A DNA stretch of 64,000 nt from Brachybacterium tyrofermentans (lineage in GTDB: Bacteria > Actinomycetota > Actinomycetes > Actinomycetales > Dermabacteraceae), in assembly GCF_014897585.1 (NCBI RefSeq), contig NZ_JABUXW010000013.1:87382-151381 (forward strand), in the 5' to 3' direction. Shown piece by piece: positions 16,528 to 27,521 of this stretch (its first letter is position 1; every line of letters begins with the position of its first letter). The notes beneath the pieces are model-generated. The model was not told the DNA's origin. It saw only the letters and a program-made list of their open reading frames with translations, and made no database searches. The translations under genes were made by a program, and so were the position numbers.

Positions 16528-16572
16528 CCGCTGCTCCGTCGCCCCCGCACGCCCTGAGAACAAGGAGAACCC

Positions 16573-17256
16573 GTGACTTTCGATCCCCGCACCATCGGCG
16601 CACTGCCGACCGCCCAGGCCGGCGGCATGCCGACCTCTCGCTACGTGCTCCCGCAGTACGAGGAGCGCACCGCCTATGGCATGAAGCGCCAGGACCCGTA
16701 CACGAAGCTGTTCGAGGACCGCATCATCTTCCTGGGCGTCCAGGTCGATGACGCCTCGGCCGACGACGTCATGGCCCAGCTGCTGGTCCTGGAGTCCCAG
16801 GATCCGGACCGCGACATCACGCTGTACATCAACAGCCCCGGCGGCTCGTTCACCGCGCTGACCGCCATCTACGACACGATGCAGTACATCAAGCCCGAGG
16901 TCACCACGGTGTGCCTCGGCCAGGCGGCCTCGGCCGCCGCCGTGCTGCTCGCGGCGGGTGCCCCGGGCAAGCGGCTAGCGCTCCCGAACGCCCGCATCCT
17001 GATCCACCAGCCGGCCATGGGCGGCGAGGGCGGCGGCGGTCAGGCCTCCGACCTGGAGATCCAGGCCAACGAGATCATGCGCATGCGTGATTGGCTCGAG
17101 CAGACCCTCGCAGACCACTCCGGCCGCTCCAAGGAGCAGGTCAGCCGGGACATCGAGCGCGACAAGATCCTCACCGCGAAGGATGCCCTCGAGTACGGGC
17201 TCGTCGACCAGGTCCTGGAGACCCGGAAGGTTCCCCGCGCCGCGGTCACCTCGTGA
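16573..17256 (+). CDS. clpP2: ATP-dependent Clp protease proteolytic subunit 2
   Basis: A 227-aa partner of ClpP1 with Ser120 (GQAASAAA), His145 (LIHQP) and Asp197 (DIERDKIL). It carries the actinobacterial ClpP2 Gly-rich loop [11 protein letters not shown] after the catalytic His and an N-terminal extension of about 35 residues that is normally processed. GTG 16573 follows AAGGAGAA. It is cotranscribed with clpP1; a strong terminator follows, so clpX is a separate unit. Confidence 0.97.
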   Translation: MTFDPRTIGALPTAQAGGMPTSRYVLPQYEERTAYGMKRQDPYTKLFEDRIIFLGVQVDDASADDVMAQLLVLESQDPDRDITLYINSPGGSFTALTAIYDTMQYIKPEVTTVCLGQAASAAAVLLAAGAPGKRLALPNARILIHQPAMGGEGGGGQASDLEIQANEIMRMRDWLEQTLADHSGRSKEQVSRDIERDKILTAKDALEYGLVDQVLETRKVPRAAVTS

Positions 17257-17262
17257 TCCCCG

Positions 17263-17299
17263 CCGTGGCCGGGCGGCAGTCACCGCCGCCCGGCCACGG
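17263..17299 (+). terminator. Terminator of the clpP1-clpP2 operon
   Basis: A perfect 15-bp GC-rich stem (17263-17277 with 17285-17299) and 7-nt loop, 7 nt after the clpP2 stop. The 220 bp between it and clpX hold a possible -10 TACCGT at 17424-17429 and no gene. Confidence 0.8.
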
Positions 17300-17520
17300 A
17301 ACCTCCTGATCGTCCGTCGGCCTCCCGAGCGCGTCTGCGCGAGTCGTGGGGCCGGTCGTCGTCACCGGCTCCACGGCGGCGGCGCGCACGGCCCGCCTCC
17401 CGCGCCGCGTCGGCTCCTCGGGGTACCGTGGACTGGTCTGCACAGCGCGGGCCGCGACCAGCGGAACCGCATGAATGCACTGATGACTGCACAGATGGTG
17501 GCCGACGGAAGGACACGGAC

Positions 17521-18864
17521 ATGGCACGCACGAGCGACGGGGCCGACGTGTTCAAATGCTCGTTCTGCGGGAAGTCGCAGAAGCAGGTCGAGAGACTGAT
17601 CTCCGGCCCGGGGGTGTACATCTGTGAAGAGTGCATCGAGCTGTGCAACGAGATCATCGCGGAGGAGATCCAGGCCGCGCAGCCCAGCTCCGAGGAGCAG
17701 GCGCCCCTGCCCACCCCGCAGGAGATCTTCACCTTCCTCCAGGACTACGTCGTGGGCCAGGACCCTGCCAAGAGGGCCCTAGCGGTCGCGGTGTACAACC
17801 ACTACAAGCGGGTGCGGGCGCAGGACACCGAAGAGGCACCGTCCAGCGCCAAGAGCGCGGCCGCGGCACTGGCCGAGGAAGCCGTGGGCGAGCGCGACGA
17901 CGCCATCGAGGTCGCCAAGTCCAACGTGATGCTCGTGGGCCCCACGGGCTGCGGCAAGACCTACCTCGCGCAGACCCTCGCCCGGATGCTCGACGTGCCC
18001 TTCGCGATGGCCGACGCCACCGCGCTCACCGAGGCCGGATATGTCGGCGAGGACGTCGAGAACATCCTGCTCAAGCTCCTCCAGGCCGCGGATTACGACG
18101 TCAAGAAGGCCGAGCGCGGGATCATCTACATCGATGAGATCGACAAGATCGGCCGGAAGTCGGAGAACGCGTCGATCACCCGCGATGTCTCCGGCGAGGG
18201 CGTGCAGCAGGCGCTGCTGAAGATCCTCGAGGGGACCGTCGCCGCCGTGCCCCCGCAGGGTGGGCGCAAGCACCCGCACCAGGAGTTCATCCAGATCGAC
18301 ACCACGAACGTGCTGTTCATCGTGGCCGGTGCCTTCGCCGGGATCGAGGACATCATCGGTTCACGGATCGGCAGGCGCGGCATCGGCTTCGGCGCCGAGC
18401 TGCACACTCCCCTCGAGCAGGAGGCCATCTACGCGAAGCTAGTGCCCGAGGATCTGCTCAAGTTCGGGCTGATCCCCGAATTCATCGGGCGTCTGCCGGT
18501 GATCACGAGCGTGTCGAACCTCGATCGCGAGGCCCTGATCCAGATCCTCACCGAACCGCGCAACGCGCTGGTCAAGCAGTTCCAGAAGATGTTCGCCCTG
18601 GACGGCGTGGAGCTGGACTTCGAGCGCAGCGCCCTGGAAGCCGTCGCCGACCGCGCGATCGAGCGCGGCACCGGTGCCCGTGGCCTGCGCGCCATCCTCG
18701 AGGACTCCCTCCAGGAGGTCATGTTCGAGGTGCCCTCACGCGCCGACGTCGCGAAGGTGGTCATCACCGAAGGTGTGATCACGCAGCGCCGCGCCCCGCT
18801 CATGGTCACCGGCAAGGACAGCGACCATGCAGCCCCACAGGAACGACAAGACAGGTCCGCCTGA
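17521..18864 (+). CDS. clpX: ATP-dependent Clp protease ATP-binding subunit ClpX
   Basis: A 447-aa AAA+ unfoldase. The N-terminal zinc finger uses C13, C16, C35 and C38 ([18 protein letters not shown]). Walker A is GPTGCGKT at about 140-147, Walker B is [10 protein letters not shown], the pore loop is AGYVGEDVE, and the IGF-type ClpP-docking loop is [11 protein letters not shown]. It unfolds tagged substrates and threads them into the ClpP1P2 barrel. ATG 17521 follows GGAAGGA. A longer in-frame GTG at 17428 lacks support, because the zinc finger begins at the chosen start. Confidence 0.97.
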   Translation: MARTSDGADVFKCSFCGKSQKQVERLISGPGVYICEECIELCNEIIAEEIQAAQPSSEEQAPLPTPQEIFTFLQDYVVGQDPAKRALAVAVYNHYKRVRAQDTEEAPSSAKSAAAALAEEAVGERDDAIEVAKSNVMLVGPTGCGKTYLAQTLARMLDVPFAMADATALTEAGYVGEDVENILLKLLQAADYDVKKAERGIIYIDEIDKIGRKSENASITRDVSGEGVQQALLKILEGTVAAVPPQGGRKHPHQEFIQIDTTNVLFIVAGAFAGIEDIIGSRIGRRGIGFGAELHTPLEQEAIYAKLVPEDLLKFGLIPEFIGRLPVITSVSNLDREALIQILTEPRNALVKQFQKMFALDGVELDFERSALEAVADRAIERGTGARGLRAILEDSLQEVMFEVPSRADVAKVVITEGVITQRRAPLMVTGKDSDHAAPQERQDRSA

Positions 18865-19301
18865 TGACCCAGCCCCTCGGGACCGGCGACGGCCCGTCCT
18901 CGACCACCGCTGCCCCGACCGATCCGGCCTCGACCGATCCGGCCTCGAGCGATGCGGCCTCGAGCGATGCGGCCTCGACCGTTGCTGCCCAGGACGAGGT
19001 TGCGCGTGCTCGCGAGCTGCTCGTCGAGGAGCGGCGCAGCATTGACAACATCGATGCCGCCCTCGTGCACCTGCTCGCGGAGCGCTTCTCCCACACCCAG
19101 CGCGTAGGAGTCCTCAAGGCGACGCACGGGCTGCCGCCCGCAGATCCCTCGCGGGAGCGTGCACAGATCGACCGGCTGCGCTCCCTCGCGCACGACGCGG
19201 GCCTGGACCCCGTCTTCGCCGAGGCCTTCCTGCGCTTCATCGTCACCGAGGTGATCCGCCACCACGAGCGGATCCGCGACGAGGGCACCGCCGAGCGGTG
19301 A
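18864..19301 (+). CDS. Chorismate mutase, AroQ type
   Basis: A 145-aa protein. Residues about 52-135 form an AroQ helical bundle: RSIDNIDAALVHLLAERF, VGVLKATHGLPP, then two more helices. It converts chorismate to prephenate for Phe/Tyr synthesis. The first 45 residues are a low-complexity Ser/Thr/Asp/Ala segment made from 15-bp repeats and look unstructured. The ATG shares its A with the clpX stop (TGATG), so translation is coupled to ClpX; the functional link is obscure. Confidence 0.85.
   Translation: MTQPLGTGDGPSSTTAAPTDPASTDPASSDAASSDAASTVAAQDEVARARELLVEERRSIDNIDAALVHLLAERFSHTQRVGVLKATHGLPPADPSRERAQIDRLRSLAHDAGLDPVFAEAFLRFIVTEVIRHHERIRDEGTAER
18916..18990. repeat. 15-bp coding repeats in the chorismate mutase N-terminus
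   Basis: Five consecutive 15-bp units: two of the type GACCGATCCGGCCTC, two GAGCGATGCGGCCTC and one degenerate. They encode a DPAST/DAASS peptide repeat. Confidence 0.8.
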
Positions 19302-19360
19302 GCCCGGGCGGGGACCCTGCAGGCCTGTAGGCAGTGACCCTGCGGGGCCGTGAGGCGGTG

Positions 19361-19378
19361 GCCCTCAGGCCTGAGGGC
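19361..19378. other. 18-bp perfect palindrome upstream of fdnG
   Basis: GCCCTCAGGCCTGAGGGC, without a loop, 125 bp before the fdnG start. It could be a terminator remnant of the clpX-chorismate mutase unit or an operator for the dehydrogenase operon. Confidence 0.45.
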
Positions 19379-19473
19379 ACGTCCCGTCGTCGTGGTCGTT
19401 CGTGCAGGTGAGCGCCTGATGCCGAGGTGCCCGACGGACCCCGATGGAACGTTCGCCGCGAGCTGAACGCTGG

Positions 19474-19479
19474 TAGGAT
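19474..19479 (+). promoter_or_regulatory. -10 element of a leaderless fdnG transcript
   Basis: TAGGAT is followed by 6 nt and ATG 19486, placing transcription start at or next to the A of the start codon. There is no ribosome site. Confidence 0.6.
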
Positions 19480-19485
19480 GCACCC

Positions 19486-22400
19486 ATGGCTCGCCCACTG
19501 TTCCTCGACTGGCCGGTCCTCCGGCAGCTGCGCGGTGCGGACCCGACAGGGCGCGGCACCGCGGTGATGTCGCCGACGACCCGCAGCATCTCGCCGCGCA
19601 CCGCGGACGCGGACGGGCTCGCCCACAGCGTCTGCCCGTACTGCGCCGTCGGCTGCGCCCAGCGTGTCTTCCATCAGGACGGCAGGGTCACCCAGATCGA
19701 GGGCGACCCGGATTCGCCGGTCTCCCGGGGCCGCCTGTGTCCCAAGGGTGCGGCCAGCGAGCAGCTCGTGAACTCCCCGCTGCGACAGACCTCCGTCCTC
19801 TACCGGCGCCCCCACGGCACGGACTGGGAGGAGCTCGAGCTCGACACCGCGCTGGACATGATTGCCGACCGATTCATCGAGGCGCGGCGCGCGCACTGGC
19901 AGGACACCGATGAGCACGGACGCCCGCTGCGACGTGCCATGGGCATCGCGAGCCTCGGCGGGGCCACGATCGACAACGAGGAGAACTATCTCCTCAAGAA
20001 GTTCTTCACCGCCGCCGGGGCGATCCAGATGGAGAACCAGGCCCGTATATGACACTCCGCCACGGTTCCCAGTCTGGGAGCCTCGTTCGGACGTGGCGGT
20101 GCCACCCAATCCCTCCAGGACATGGCGAATGCTGATTGCATCGTCATCGAGGGCTCGAACATGGCCGAAGCGCACCCGGTGGGATTCCAGTGGGTGATGG
20201 AGGCCAAGAAGCGCGGCGCACGGGTGATCCATGTGGACCCGCGGTTCACGCGCACCTCGGCGAACGCGGACAAGCACATCCCGCTGCGCTCGGGCACCGA
20301 TGTGGTGCTGCTCGGCGGCGTGATCCGCTACGTGCTCGAGAACGAGCTGTGGTTCGACGAGTACCTCAAGCTCTTCACCAACGCCTCGACCCTCGTGAGC
20401 GAGGAGTACGGGGATCCCGAGGACCTCGAGGGTCTCTTCTCCGGGTACGACGAGGAGACGGCCACCTACGACAACAGCACGTGGGCGTACGCCGGGGATC
20501 CCGAGCGCCTCGCCCAGGGTCTCCCGGAGCGCGACGAGACGCTGCGCGATCCCCGCACGGTGTTCCAGATCCTCAAGCGGCACTATGCGCGGTACACCCC
20601 GGAGATGGTGCGGGACACCTGCGGCATCTCCGAAGCGGACTTCGAGTACCTCGCCCGCTCGATCACCGAGAACTCCGGCCGTGATCGCACCACCTGCTTC
20701 GCGTACGCCCTGGGCTGGACCCAGCACGTCGGCGGCGCGCAGATGATCCGCACCGCGGGCGTGCTCCAGCTGCTGCTGGGCAACGTGGGGCGGCCGGGCA
20801 GCGGCATCATGGCGCTGCGCGGGCACGCCACGATCCAGGGGTCCACAGATATCCCGACGCTCTACCACATCCTTCCCGGCTACCTGCCGATGCCGAAGGC
20901 GGGCGAGGACGACTTCGGGGAGTATGTGCGCCAGATCGGCAAGAAGGAGCAGAAGGGCTTCTGGGCGAATGCGGACGTATATGCCGTGAACCTGCTCAAG
21001 GCCTGGTGGGGAGATGCGGCGACGGCGGAGAACGACTTCGCCTTCGACTACCTCCCTCGCCTCACCGGTGCCCACGGCACCTACCAGACCGTGATGCGGA
21101 TGCTCGAGGACGGCGTCGACGGCTACTTCCTGTTCGGCCAGAACCCCGCCGTCGGTTCGGCCAACGGACGCATGCAGCGACTGGCCATGTCCCACCTGAA
21201 GTGGATGGTCGTGCGGGACTTCTACATGATTGAATCCGCGACATGGTGGAAGGACGGCCCGGAGATCGAGACCGGGGAGCTGCGCGCCGAGGACATCGCC
21301 ACCGAGATGTTCTACCTGCCGGCGGCGAACCACACCGAGAAGGCCGGATCCTTCACCCAGACCCAGCGCATGGTCCAGTGGCGCGACAAGGCCGTGGAGC
21401 CTCCGGGAGATGCCCAGAGCGACCTGCAGTTCGCCTTCGATCTGGGCAACCGGGTGCGGGAGAAGCTCAAGAACTCGACCGATCCGCGTGACCGACCGAT
21501 CCTCGACCTCACCTGGGACTACCCGGTCGACGAGCACGGGGAGCCGGACGCCGAGTCCGTGCTCGCCGAGATCAACGGCCGTCACCTCACCGGTGAGAAG
21601 GCCGGCCAGCCGCTCTCGGGCTTCGCCGAGATGAAGGCCGACGGCTCGACCATCGGCGGCTGCTGGATCTACTCGGGCGTCTACGCGGATGGCGTGAACC
21701 AGGCCCGTCGGCGCACTCCCGGCCAGCAGCAGGACGAGACCGCCGCCGAGTGGGGCTGGGCCTGGCCCGCCAACCGGCGCATCCTGTACAACAGGGCGTC
21801 GGCCGATGGGGAAGGCAAGCCCTGGAGCGAGCGCAAGAAGCTCGTGTGGTGGGACGAGGAGATGGGGCGTTGGACCGGCGACGACGTTCCGGACTTCCCG
21901 GTCACCAAGCGACCCGACGACCCCGGGGACCCGTCCAAGGGCGGGGCCGGTGCGCTGTCCGGAACCGACGCGTTCATCATGCAGGCCGACGGGCGCGGCT
22001 GGCTGTTCGCCCCCAGCGGTCTGGTCGACGGCCCGCTGCCCACCCACTACGAGGCGCCGGAGTCCACCGTGCCCAATCCGCTGTACGCGGTGCAGAACAA
22101 CCCCACCCGGGTCACCTTCCAGGACCGCAACAACATGCAGTCTCCGGGAGCGCACTCGGCCAAGGGCGAGACCTACCCGTATGTGTTCACGACCTATCGC
22201 ATCACCGAGCACCACACGGCAGGCGGCATGAGCCGTTTCCTGCCGTACCTCTCCGAGCTCCAGCCGGAGATGTATGTGGAGGTCTCCCCGCAGCTCGCCG
22301 GGGAGGTCGGTCTCGAGCCGTACGGCTGGGCCACGGTCATCTCGGCACGCTCCGCCATCGAGGCGAAGGTGCTGGTGACCGAGCGCATGACGCCGCTGAC

Positions 22401-22782
22401 GATCGGGGACCGCACGGTCCACCAGATCGGGATGCCCTTCCACTTCGGCCGCGGCAGCGCCGCGATCGTCGAGGGCGACGGGGCGAACGACCTGATCGGC
22501 ATGATGCTCGACGCCAACACCCAGATCCAGAACAGCAAGAACAACGACTGCGCGATCATCCCCGGTCGTCGCCCGCGCGGCCCGAAGCTGCTGACGCTCG
22601 TGGACGAGTATCGTCGACGGGCCGGGCTGATCCCCGAGGACGAGGCCCAGGTCGACGGGGCGCTCGGCGCCCCCGGACCCGGGCCCGGCCACGAGCTCTC
22701 GCCGCACACCATGCGCGGCCCGGAGGAGGCCACCGCCGTGCCCACCGGGGAACCGTCGATGAAGGAGATGAGGAACCGATGA
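19486..22782 (+). CDS. fdnG: Selenocysteine-containing formate dehydrogenase alpha subunit
   Basis: A 1098-aa molybdo/tungsto-pterin enzyme oxidising formate to CO2. An in-frame TGA at 20050-20052 is read as Sec189, in ENQARI-U-HSATV, exactly where FDH enzymes bind the metal. The reading frame continues unbroken on both sides, so this is not a pseudogene. The N-terminal [4Fe-4S] ligands are C50, C53, C57 and C84. The start matches the family N-terminus (DWPVLRQLRGADPTGRGTAV). There is no twin-arginine signal, unlike E. coli FdnG, so the subunit may face the cytoplasm. It overlaps the next gene by ATGA. Confidence 0.95.
20053..20099 (+). promoter_or_regulatory. Bacterial SECIS hairpin for Sec189
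   Basis: An apical stem of 7 bp (20064-20070 with 20076-20082, one G-U pair) carries the 5-nt loop AGTCT, which contains the GUCU seen in the E. coli fdhF loop. It begins 11 nt after the UGA, the spacing SelB needs. An outer stem, CCGCCAC/GTGGCGG (20057-20063 with 20093-20099), closes it with a 10-nt one-sided bulge. Confidence 0.85.
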
Positions 22783-23774
22783 GCCTGCTCGCCGGACCAG
22801 CCGGACCCGCCGCCGCCTCCGGGTGGGGCGGGGACCAGCAACGGGTCGGATTCTTCACCGACACCTCGATCTGCATCGGCTGCAAGGCCTGCGAGGTCGC
22901 CTGCAAGGAGTGGAACCGGAATCCGGTCGACGGCGATCTGGAGATCCTCGGCTCCAGCTACGACAACACGGGGGCGCTCGGCGCGAACACGTGGCGGCAC
23001 GTCGCCTTCGTCGAGCAGGGCAGGGAGAGGATCGAGGCTGCCCAGGAGTCCGGGCGCAAGCTCGTCGGCCTCGGCATGCCCACCGTCGGCCCGCGACCGC
23101 CCCGCGGTCAGACGCCCGACGGGGACCTCAGCGGGACAGACCGCACCCCGCCGAACACCCAGGAGTTCCGTTGGCTGATGTCCTCGGACGTCTGCAAGCA
23201 CTGCACCAACGCGGGCTGCCTGGACGTCTGCCCCACGGGCGCCATCTTCCGCTCCGAGTTCGGCTCTGTCGTGGTCCAGAGCGACGTCTGCAACGGCTGC
23301 GGCACCTGCGTGGCGGCCTGCCCCTTCGGGGTCATCGAACGACGCGACGACGGCACCGTCTCCGCGAAGGTCGAGCGTGACGAGGACGTGCCCCATGCCG
23401 GCACCGCCAACAAGTGCACCCTCTGCTACGACCGTCTCGTGGTGGGGGAGCAGCCCGCCTGCTCCGCGACCTGCCCCACGCAGTCCATCCGCTTCGGGGA
23501 GCACGACGAGCTCGTCGACAGCGCTGAGGACCGGGTGCGGGCGCTCCACGAGCAGGGCATGACCGAGGCCCGTCTGTACGGCGCCAACCCCAAGGACGGC
23601 GTGGGCGGCACCGGCTCGGTGTTCCTGCTGCTGGACGAGCCCGAGGTCTACGGCCTCCCGCCGGATCCGCAGGTGCCCACCAAGGAGCTGCCGCAGATGT
23701 ACGCCCGGGTCGGGATCGCCGCCGCCGGCATGCTCGCCGCGACGGCCCTCGCCTTCCTGGGAGGTCGCCGATGA
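22779..23774 (+). CDS. fdnH: Formate dehydrogenase iron-sulfur (beta) subunit
   Basis: A 331-aa electron-transfer subunit with four ferredoxin-type Cys groups: CIGCKACEVACKEWN near residue 31, CKHCTNAGCLDVCP, CNGCGTCVAACP and CTLCYDRL with CSATCP. That is enough for four [4Fe-4S] clusters. A hydrophobic helix near residues 311-328 (GIAAAGMLAATALAF) anchors it to the membrane, as in FdnH. It moves electrons from the Sec subunit to the NrfD-like quinone subunit. ATG 22779 overlaps the fdnG stop and its own end overlaps the next gene, so the three are coupled. Confidence 0.92.
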   Translation: MSLLAGPAGPAAASGWGGDQQRVGFFTDTSICIGCKACEVACKEWNRNPVDGDLEILGSSYDNTGALGANTWRHVAFVEQGRERIEAAQESGRKLVGLGMPTVGPRPPRGQTPDGDLSGTDRTPPNTQEFRWLMSSDVCKHCTNAGCLDVCPTGAIFRSEFGSVVVQSDVCNGCGTCVAACPFGVIERRDDGTVSAKVERDEDVPHAGTANKCTLCYDRLVVGEQPACSATCPTQSIRFGEHDELVDSAEDRVRALHEQGMTEARLYGANPKDGVGGTGSVFLLLDEPEVYGLPPDPQVPTKELPQMYARVGIAAAGMLAATALAFLGGRR

Positions 23775-24889
23775 GCATCACCCCGCTGGATGCCGACCGT
23801 CCTCCCGAGGGGCCGCGGCGTCGACGTCGGCCCGGCGCGGGCCGCACCGGCAGGCGTCGCCGCTCGATCGACCGGCTCGGCAGCACCGACGGCGGCCGCG
23901 AGCAGGCGGTCGTCGAGGACATCACGATCGACCCGTACGACTCCTACTACGGCCGTCCCGTCGTGAAGGCGCCGCCGTGGCGGGCACCGATCGCGGTGTA
24001 CCTCTTCCTCGGCGGACTCGCGGGCGGCTCCGGGATCCTGGCCACGGGGGCCCGGCTCACCGGCCGCCCGGTGCTGCGCCGCACCGCGCGCCTGACAGCC
24101 CTGGGCGCCCTGGGCGTGGGCACCGTCGCGCTGATCGAGGACCTCGGCCGTCCCGAGCGGTTCCTGAACATGATGCGCACGCTGAAGATCAGCTCGCCCA
24201 TGAGCGTGGGCACGTGGATCCTCGGGAGCTTCGGTGCGGTCTCCGGCGTGGTCGGGGCGATCGAGGTGGACCGGATGACGGGGGAGCGGATACCCCTGGG
24301 GCCGCTGCGCCCTCTCGTGCACGGCGCCGAGACCCCGGCCGCTCTCGCGCAGGCCGCTCTCGGCCCGCTCCTGGCCTCGTACACCGGTGCACTGCTCGGG
24401 GACACCGCGGTGCCCACCTGGGCCGCCGGCCGCAAGCATCTCTCGGCCCTGTTCGTCAGCTCGGCGACGCTCGCCACCGGCGGCGCCGCGATGCTCACCG
24501 CGCCGGTGTCCGAGACCCGGCCGGCGCGTCTGCTCGCGGTCGCCGGGGTCGCCGGGGACGTCGCCTCCCTGCACGCGATGAAGGCGTCGATGCATCCTCT
24601 GGAGGCGGAGCCCCTCGAGACCGGCCGCCCCGGGACGATGCTGCGCTGGGCGGAGCGGCTCGCCGTCGCCGGAGCCGTCGGGACCGTCCTGGGCGGGCGC
24701 CACCGTGCCGTGGCGGCGGTGAGCGGCGCCGCGCTGCTGGCCGCCTCGGCCCTGACCCGCTTCGGGGTGCTCGAGGCCGGCCTGGAATCCGTGAAGGACC
24801 CGCGGCGCGTGATCGAGCCGCAGAAGGCGCGGCTGGCCGCCCGACGGGACGCCGGTATCACCGATGACTCGATCACGACCGTCGGCTGA
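23771..24889 (+). CDS. nrfD: NrfD/PsrC-type membrane subunit of formate dehydrogenase
   Basis: A 372-aa protein. The first ~60 residues are cytoplasmic and Arg-rich, then about 8 hydrophobic segments run to residue 340. PPWRAPIAVYLFLGGLAGGS is the standard NrfD opening, and LIEDLGRPERFLNM the conserved loop. It is a quinone-reducing anchor without heme, replacing the cytochrome b FdnI of E. coli, which suggests menaquinone reduction. It overlaps the beta-subunit gene by 4 bp. Confidence 0.85.
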   Translation: MSITPLDADRPPEGPRRRRRPGAGRTGRRRRSIDRLGSTDGGREQAVVEDITIDPYDSYYGRPVVKAPPWRAPIAVYLFLGGLAGGSGILATGARLTGRPVLRRTARLTALGALGVGTVALIEDLGRPERFLNMMRTLKISSPMSVGTWILGSFGAVSGVVGAIEVDRMTGERIPLGPLRPLVHGAETPAALAQAALGPLLASYTGALLGDTAVPTWAAGRKHLSALFVSSATLATGGAAMLTAPVSETRPARLLAVAGVAGDVASLHAMKASMHPLEAEPLETGRPGTMLRWAERLAVAGAVGTVLGGRHRAVAAVSGAALLAASALTRFGVLEAGLESVKDPRRVIEPQKARLAARRDAGITDDSITTVG

Positions 24890-24916
24890 TCCGCACCTGC
24901 TCCTGGACCGGAGCGC

Positions 24917-25930
24917 TCAGCGCACCTCGATGCCGGAGCCCGCGACGGTCTCCCCGATGATCGGGTAGCCGGGGACCTCGCCGATCACCAGCAGCCCGCC
25001 CGAGGTCTGGGCGTCGGCCAGCAGCAGCAGGTCGTCCTCGGTGATCCCTGCGCCGGCGCGCACGTCCTGGCGCACCCAGTCGAGGTTGCGGCGCGTGCCG
25101 CCGGAGACGAAGCCGTCGCGCAGCGCGTCGGCCGCCCCGTCGATCAGCGGCACGGCGGCACGGTCGATGATCGCGCCGACGCCGGAGGCACGGCCCATCT
25201 TGAACAGGTGGCCCAGCAGGCCGAAGCCGGTCACGTCGGTCGCGGCCCGGGCCCCGGCGGCCAGCGCGGCCCTCGCGGCATCGCGGTTCAGGGCGGACAT
25301 GGTCGCGATCGCCGCAGCGGAGACCTCACCGGTGGACTTCATCCGGTTGTTCAGCAGCCCCACGCCGAGCGGCTTCGTGAGCGTGATCGGCAGCCCGGCC
25401 GTCGCGGCGTCGTTGCGCAGCAGGCGGTCGGGATCCGCGGTGCCGGTGACGGCCATGCCGTACTTCGGCTCCGGATCGTCCACCGAATGACCGCCGATGA
25501 CGGGCACCCCCGCCTCCTTCGCGATGGCGAGACCACCCGCGAGGACCTCGCGCAGCACCTCATAGGGGAGCACCCCGCGCGGCCAGCCCACCAGGTTGAT
25601 CGCCACCACGGGGTCCCCGCCCATGGCGTAGATGTCCGACAGGGCGTTCGCGGCGGCGATGCGGCCCCAGTCGAAGGGATCATCGACCACCGGGGTGAAG
25701 AAGTCGGCGGTGGAGAGCACGGCGGTGCCGTCGGCGATCCGCACCGCAGCGGCGTCGTCCCCATCCTCGAGCCCCACGATCACGGAGTCGTACTGCTGGC
25801 CCGAGAGGGCGGAGACGACCTCCTCGAGCTCGCCCGGAGGGATCTTCGAGGCGCAGCCCCCGCCGTGGGCCATGGTCGTCAGACGGATCGACGGTGCGGC
25901 CTGGACAGGGACGATCGGTGAGTCGCTCAT
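24917..25930 (-). CDS. selD: Selenide, water dikinase
   Basis: A 337-aa enzyme that makes selenophosphate from selenide and ATP. The active-site loop is AHGGGCASK with Cys26 and Lys29, so this copy uses Cys and does not itself need Sec. DGDDAAAV, the metal-binding ADFFTP and the GGH segment are as in the family. It supplies selenophosphate to SelA. It is transcribed towards the fdn operon, convergent with it, from its own leaderless promoter (AGCCTA at 25937-25942 on the plus strand). Confidence 0.95.
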   Translation of the reverse strand: MSDSPIVPVQAAPSIRLTTMAHGGGCASKIPPGELEEVVSALSGQQYDSVIVGLEDGDDAAAVRIADGTAVLSTADFFTPVVDDPFDWGRIAAANALSDIYAMGGDPVVAINLVGWPRGVLPYEVLREVLAGGLAIAKEAGVPVIGGHSVDDPEPKYGMAVTGTADPDRLLRNDAATAGLPITLTKPLGVGLLNNRMKSTGEVSAAAIATMSALNRDAARAALAAGARAATDVTGFGLLGHLFKMGRASGVGAIIDRAAVPLIDGAADALRDGFVSGGTRRNLDWVRQDVRAGAGITEDDLLLLADAQTSGGLLVIGEVPGYPIIGETVAGSGIEVR

Positions 25931-25936
25931 GGCCAG

Positions 25937-25965
25937 AGCCTACCCATCTCGACATCACGGTCCCA
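25937..25965 (-). promoter_or_regulatory. selD promoter, leaderless
   Basis: On the minus strand, TGGGAC (-35), 17 bp, TAGGCT (-10), then 6 nt to ATG 25930. No ribosome site is present. Confidence 0.6.
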
Positions 25966-26032
25966 GGTCGCTGCCGGGCCCTGTCACGCATCGGAGCGCC
26001 TGGTGAGGCCGGAGAACCGGGCGCGACGGTGA

Positions 26033-26038
26033 TAGTTT
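26033..26038 (+). promoter_or_regulatory. Possible -10 element of selC
   Basis: TAGTTT, 7 bp before the tRNA-Sec 5' end. No matching -35 is visible. Confidence 0.35.
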
Positions 26039-26045
26039 GGCCCAC

Positions 26046-26140
26046 GGAGGCGTCCGTGTCCTGGTGGGCGCCCTGGTCTTCAAAACCAGTGAGACCGAGC
26101 ATCTCGGTCTGGCGGGTTCGATTCCCGTCCGCCTCCGCCA
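26046..26140 (+). tRNA. selC: tRNA-Sec (anticodon TCA)
   Basis: A 95-nt UGA-reading tRNA with encoded CCA (26138-26140). It has the long acceptor arm (GGAGGCGT...CCGCCTCC), anticodon loop CTTCAAA in a CTGGT/ACCAG stem, a long extra arm (GAGACCGAGCATCTCGGTCT) and T-arm GCGGGTTCGATTCCCGT. Together with SelA, SelB and SelD in the next 3 kb it completes the selenocysteine set. Confidence 0.97.
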
Positions 26141-26189
26141 CTTGAGCGTCGGCCCCGCGGGGTCGACGGCACGGCCCGAGGAGGTTCCT

Positions 26190-27517
<1,328 letters not shown>

Positions 27518-27521
<4 letters not shown>

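Noticed and set aside
20050..20052. In-frame TGA in fdnG read as a nonsense mutation or split gene
   Set aside because: It lies at the metal-binding residue, is followed by a SECIS hairpin at the right distance, and the sel genes are nearby.
19243..22707. 1154-codon open frame on the minus strand opposite fdnG
   Set aside because: Composition is typical of a GC-rich antisense shadow, with no recognisable domain. The plus strand has a full formate dehydrogenase.
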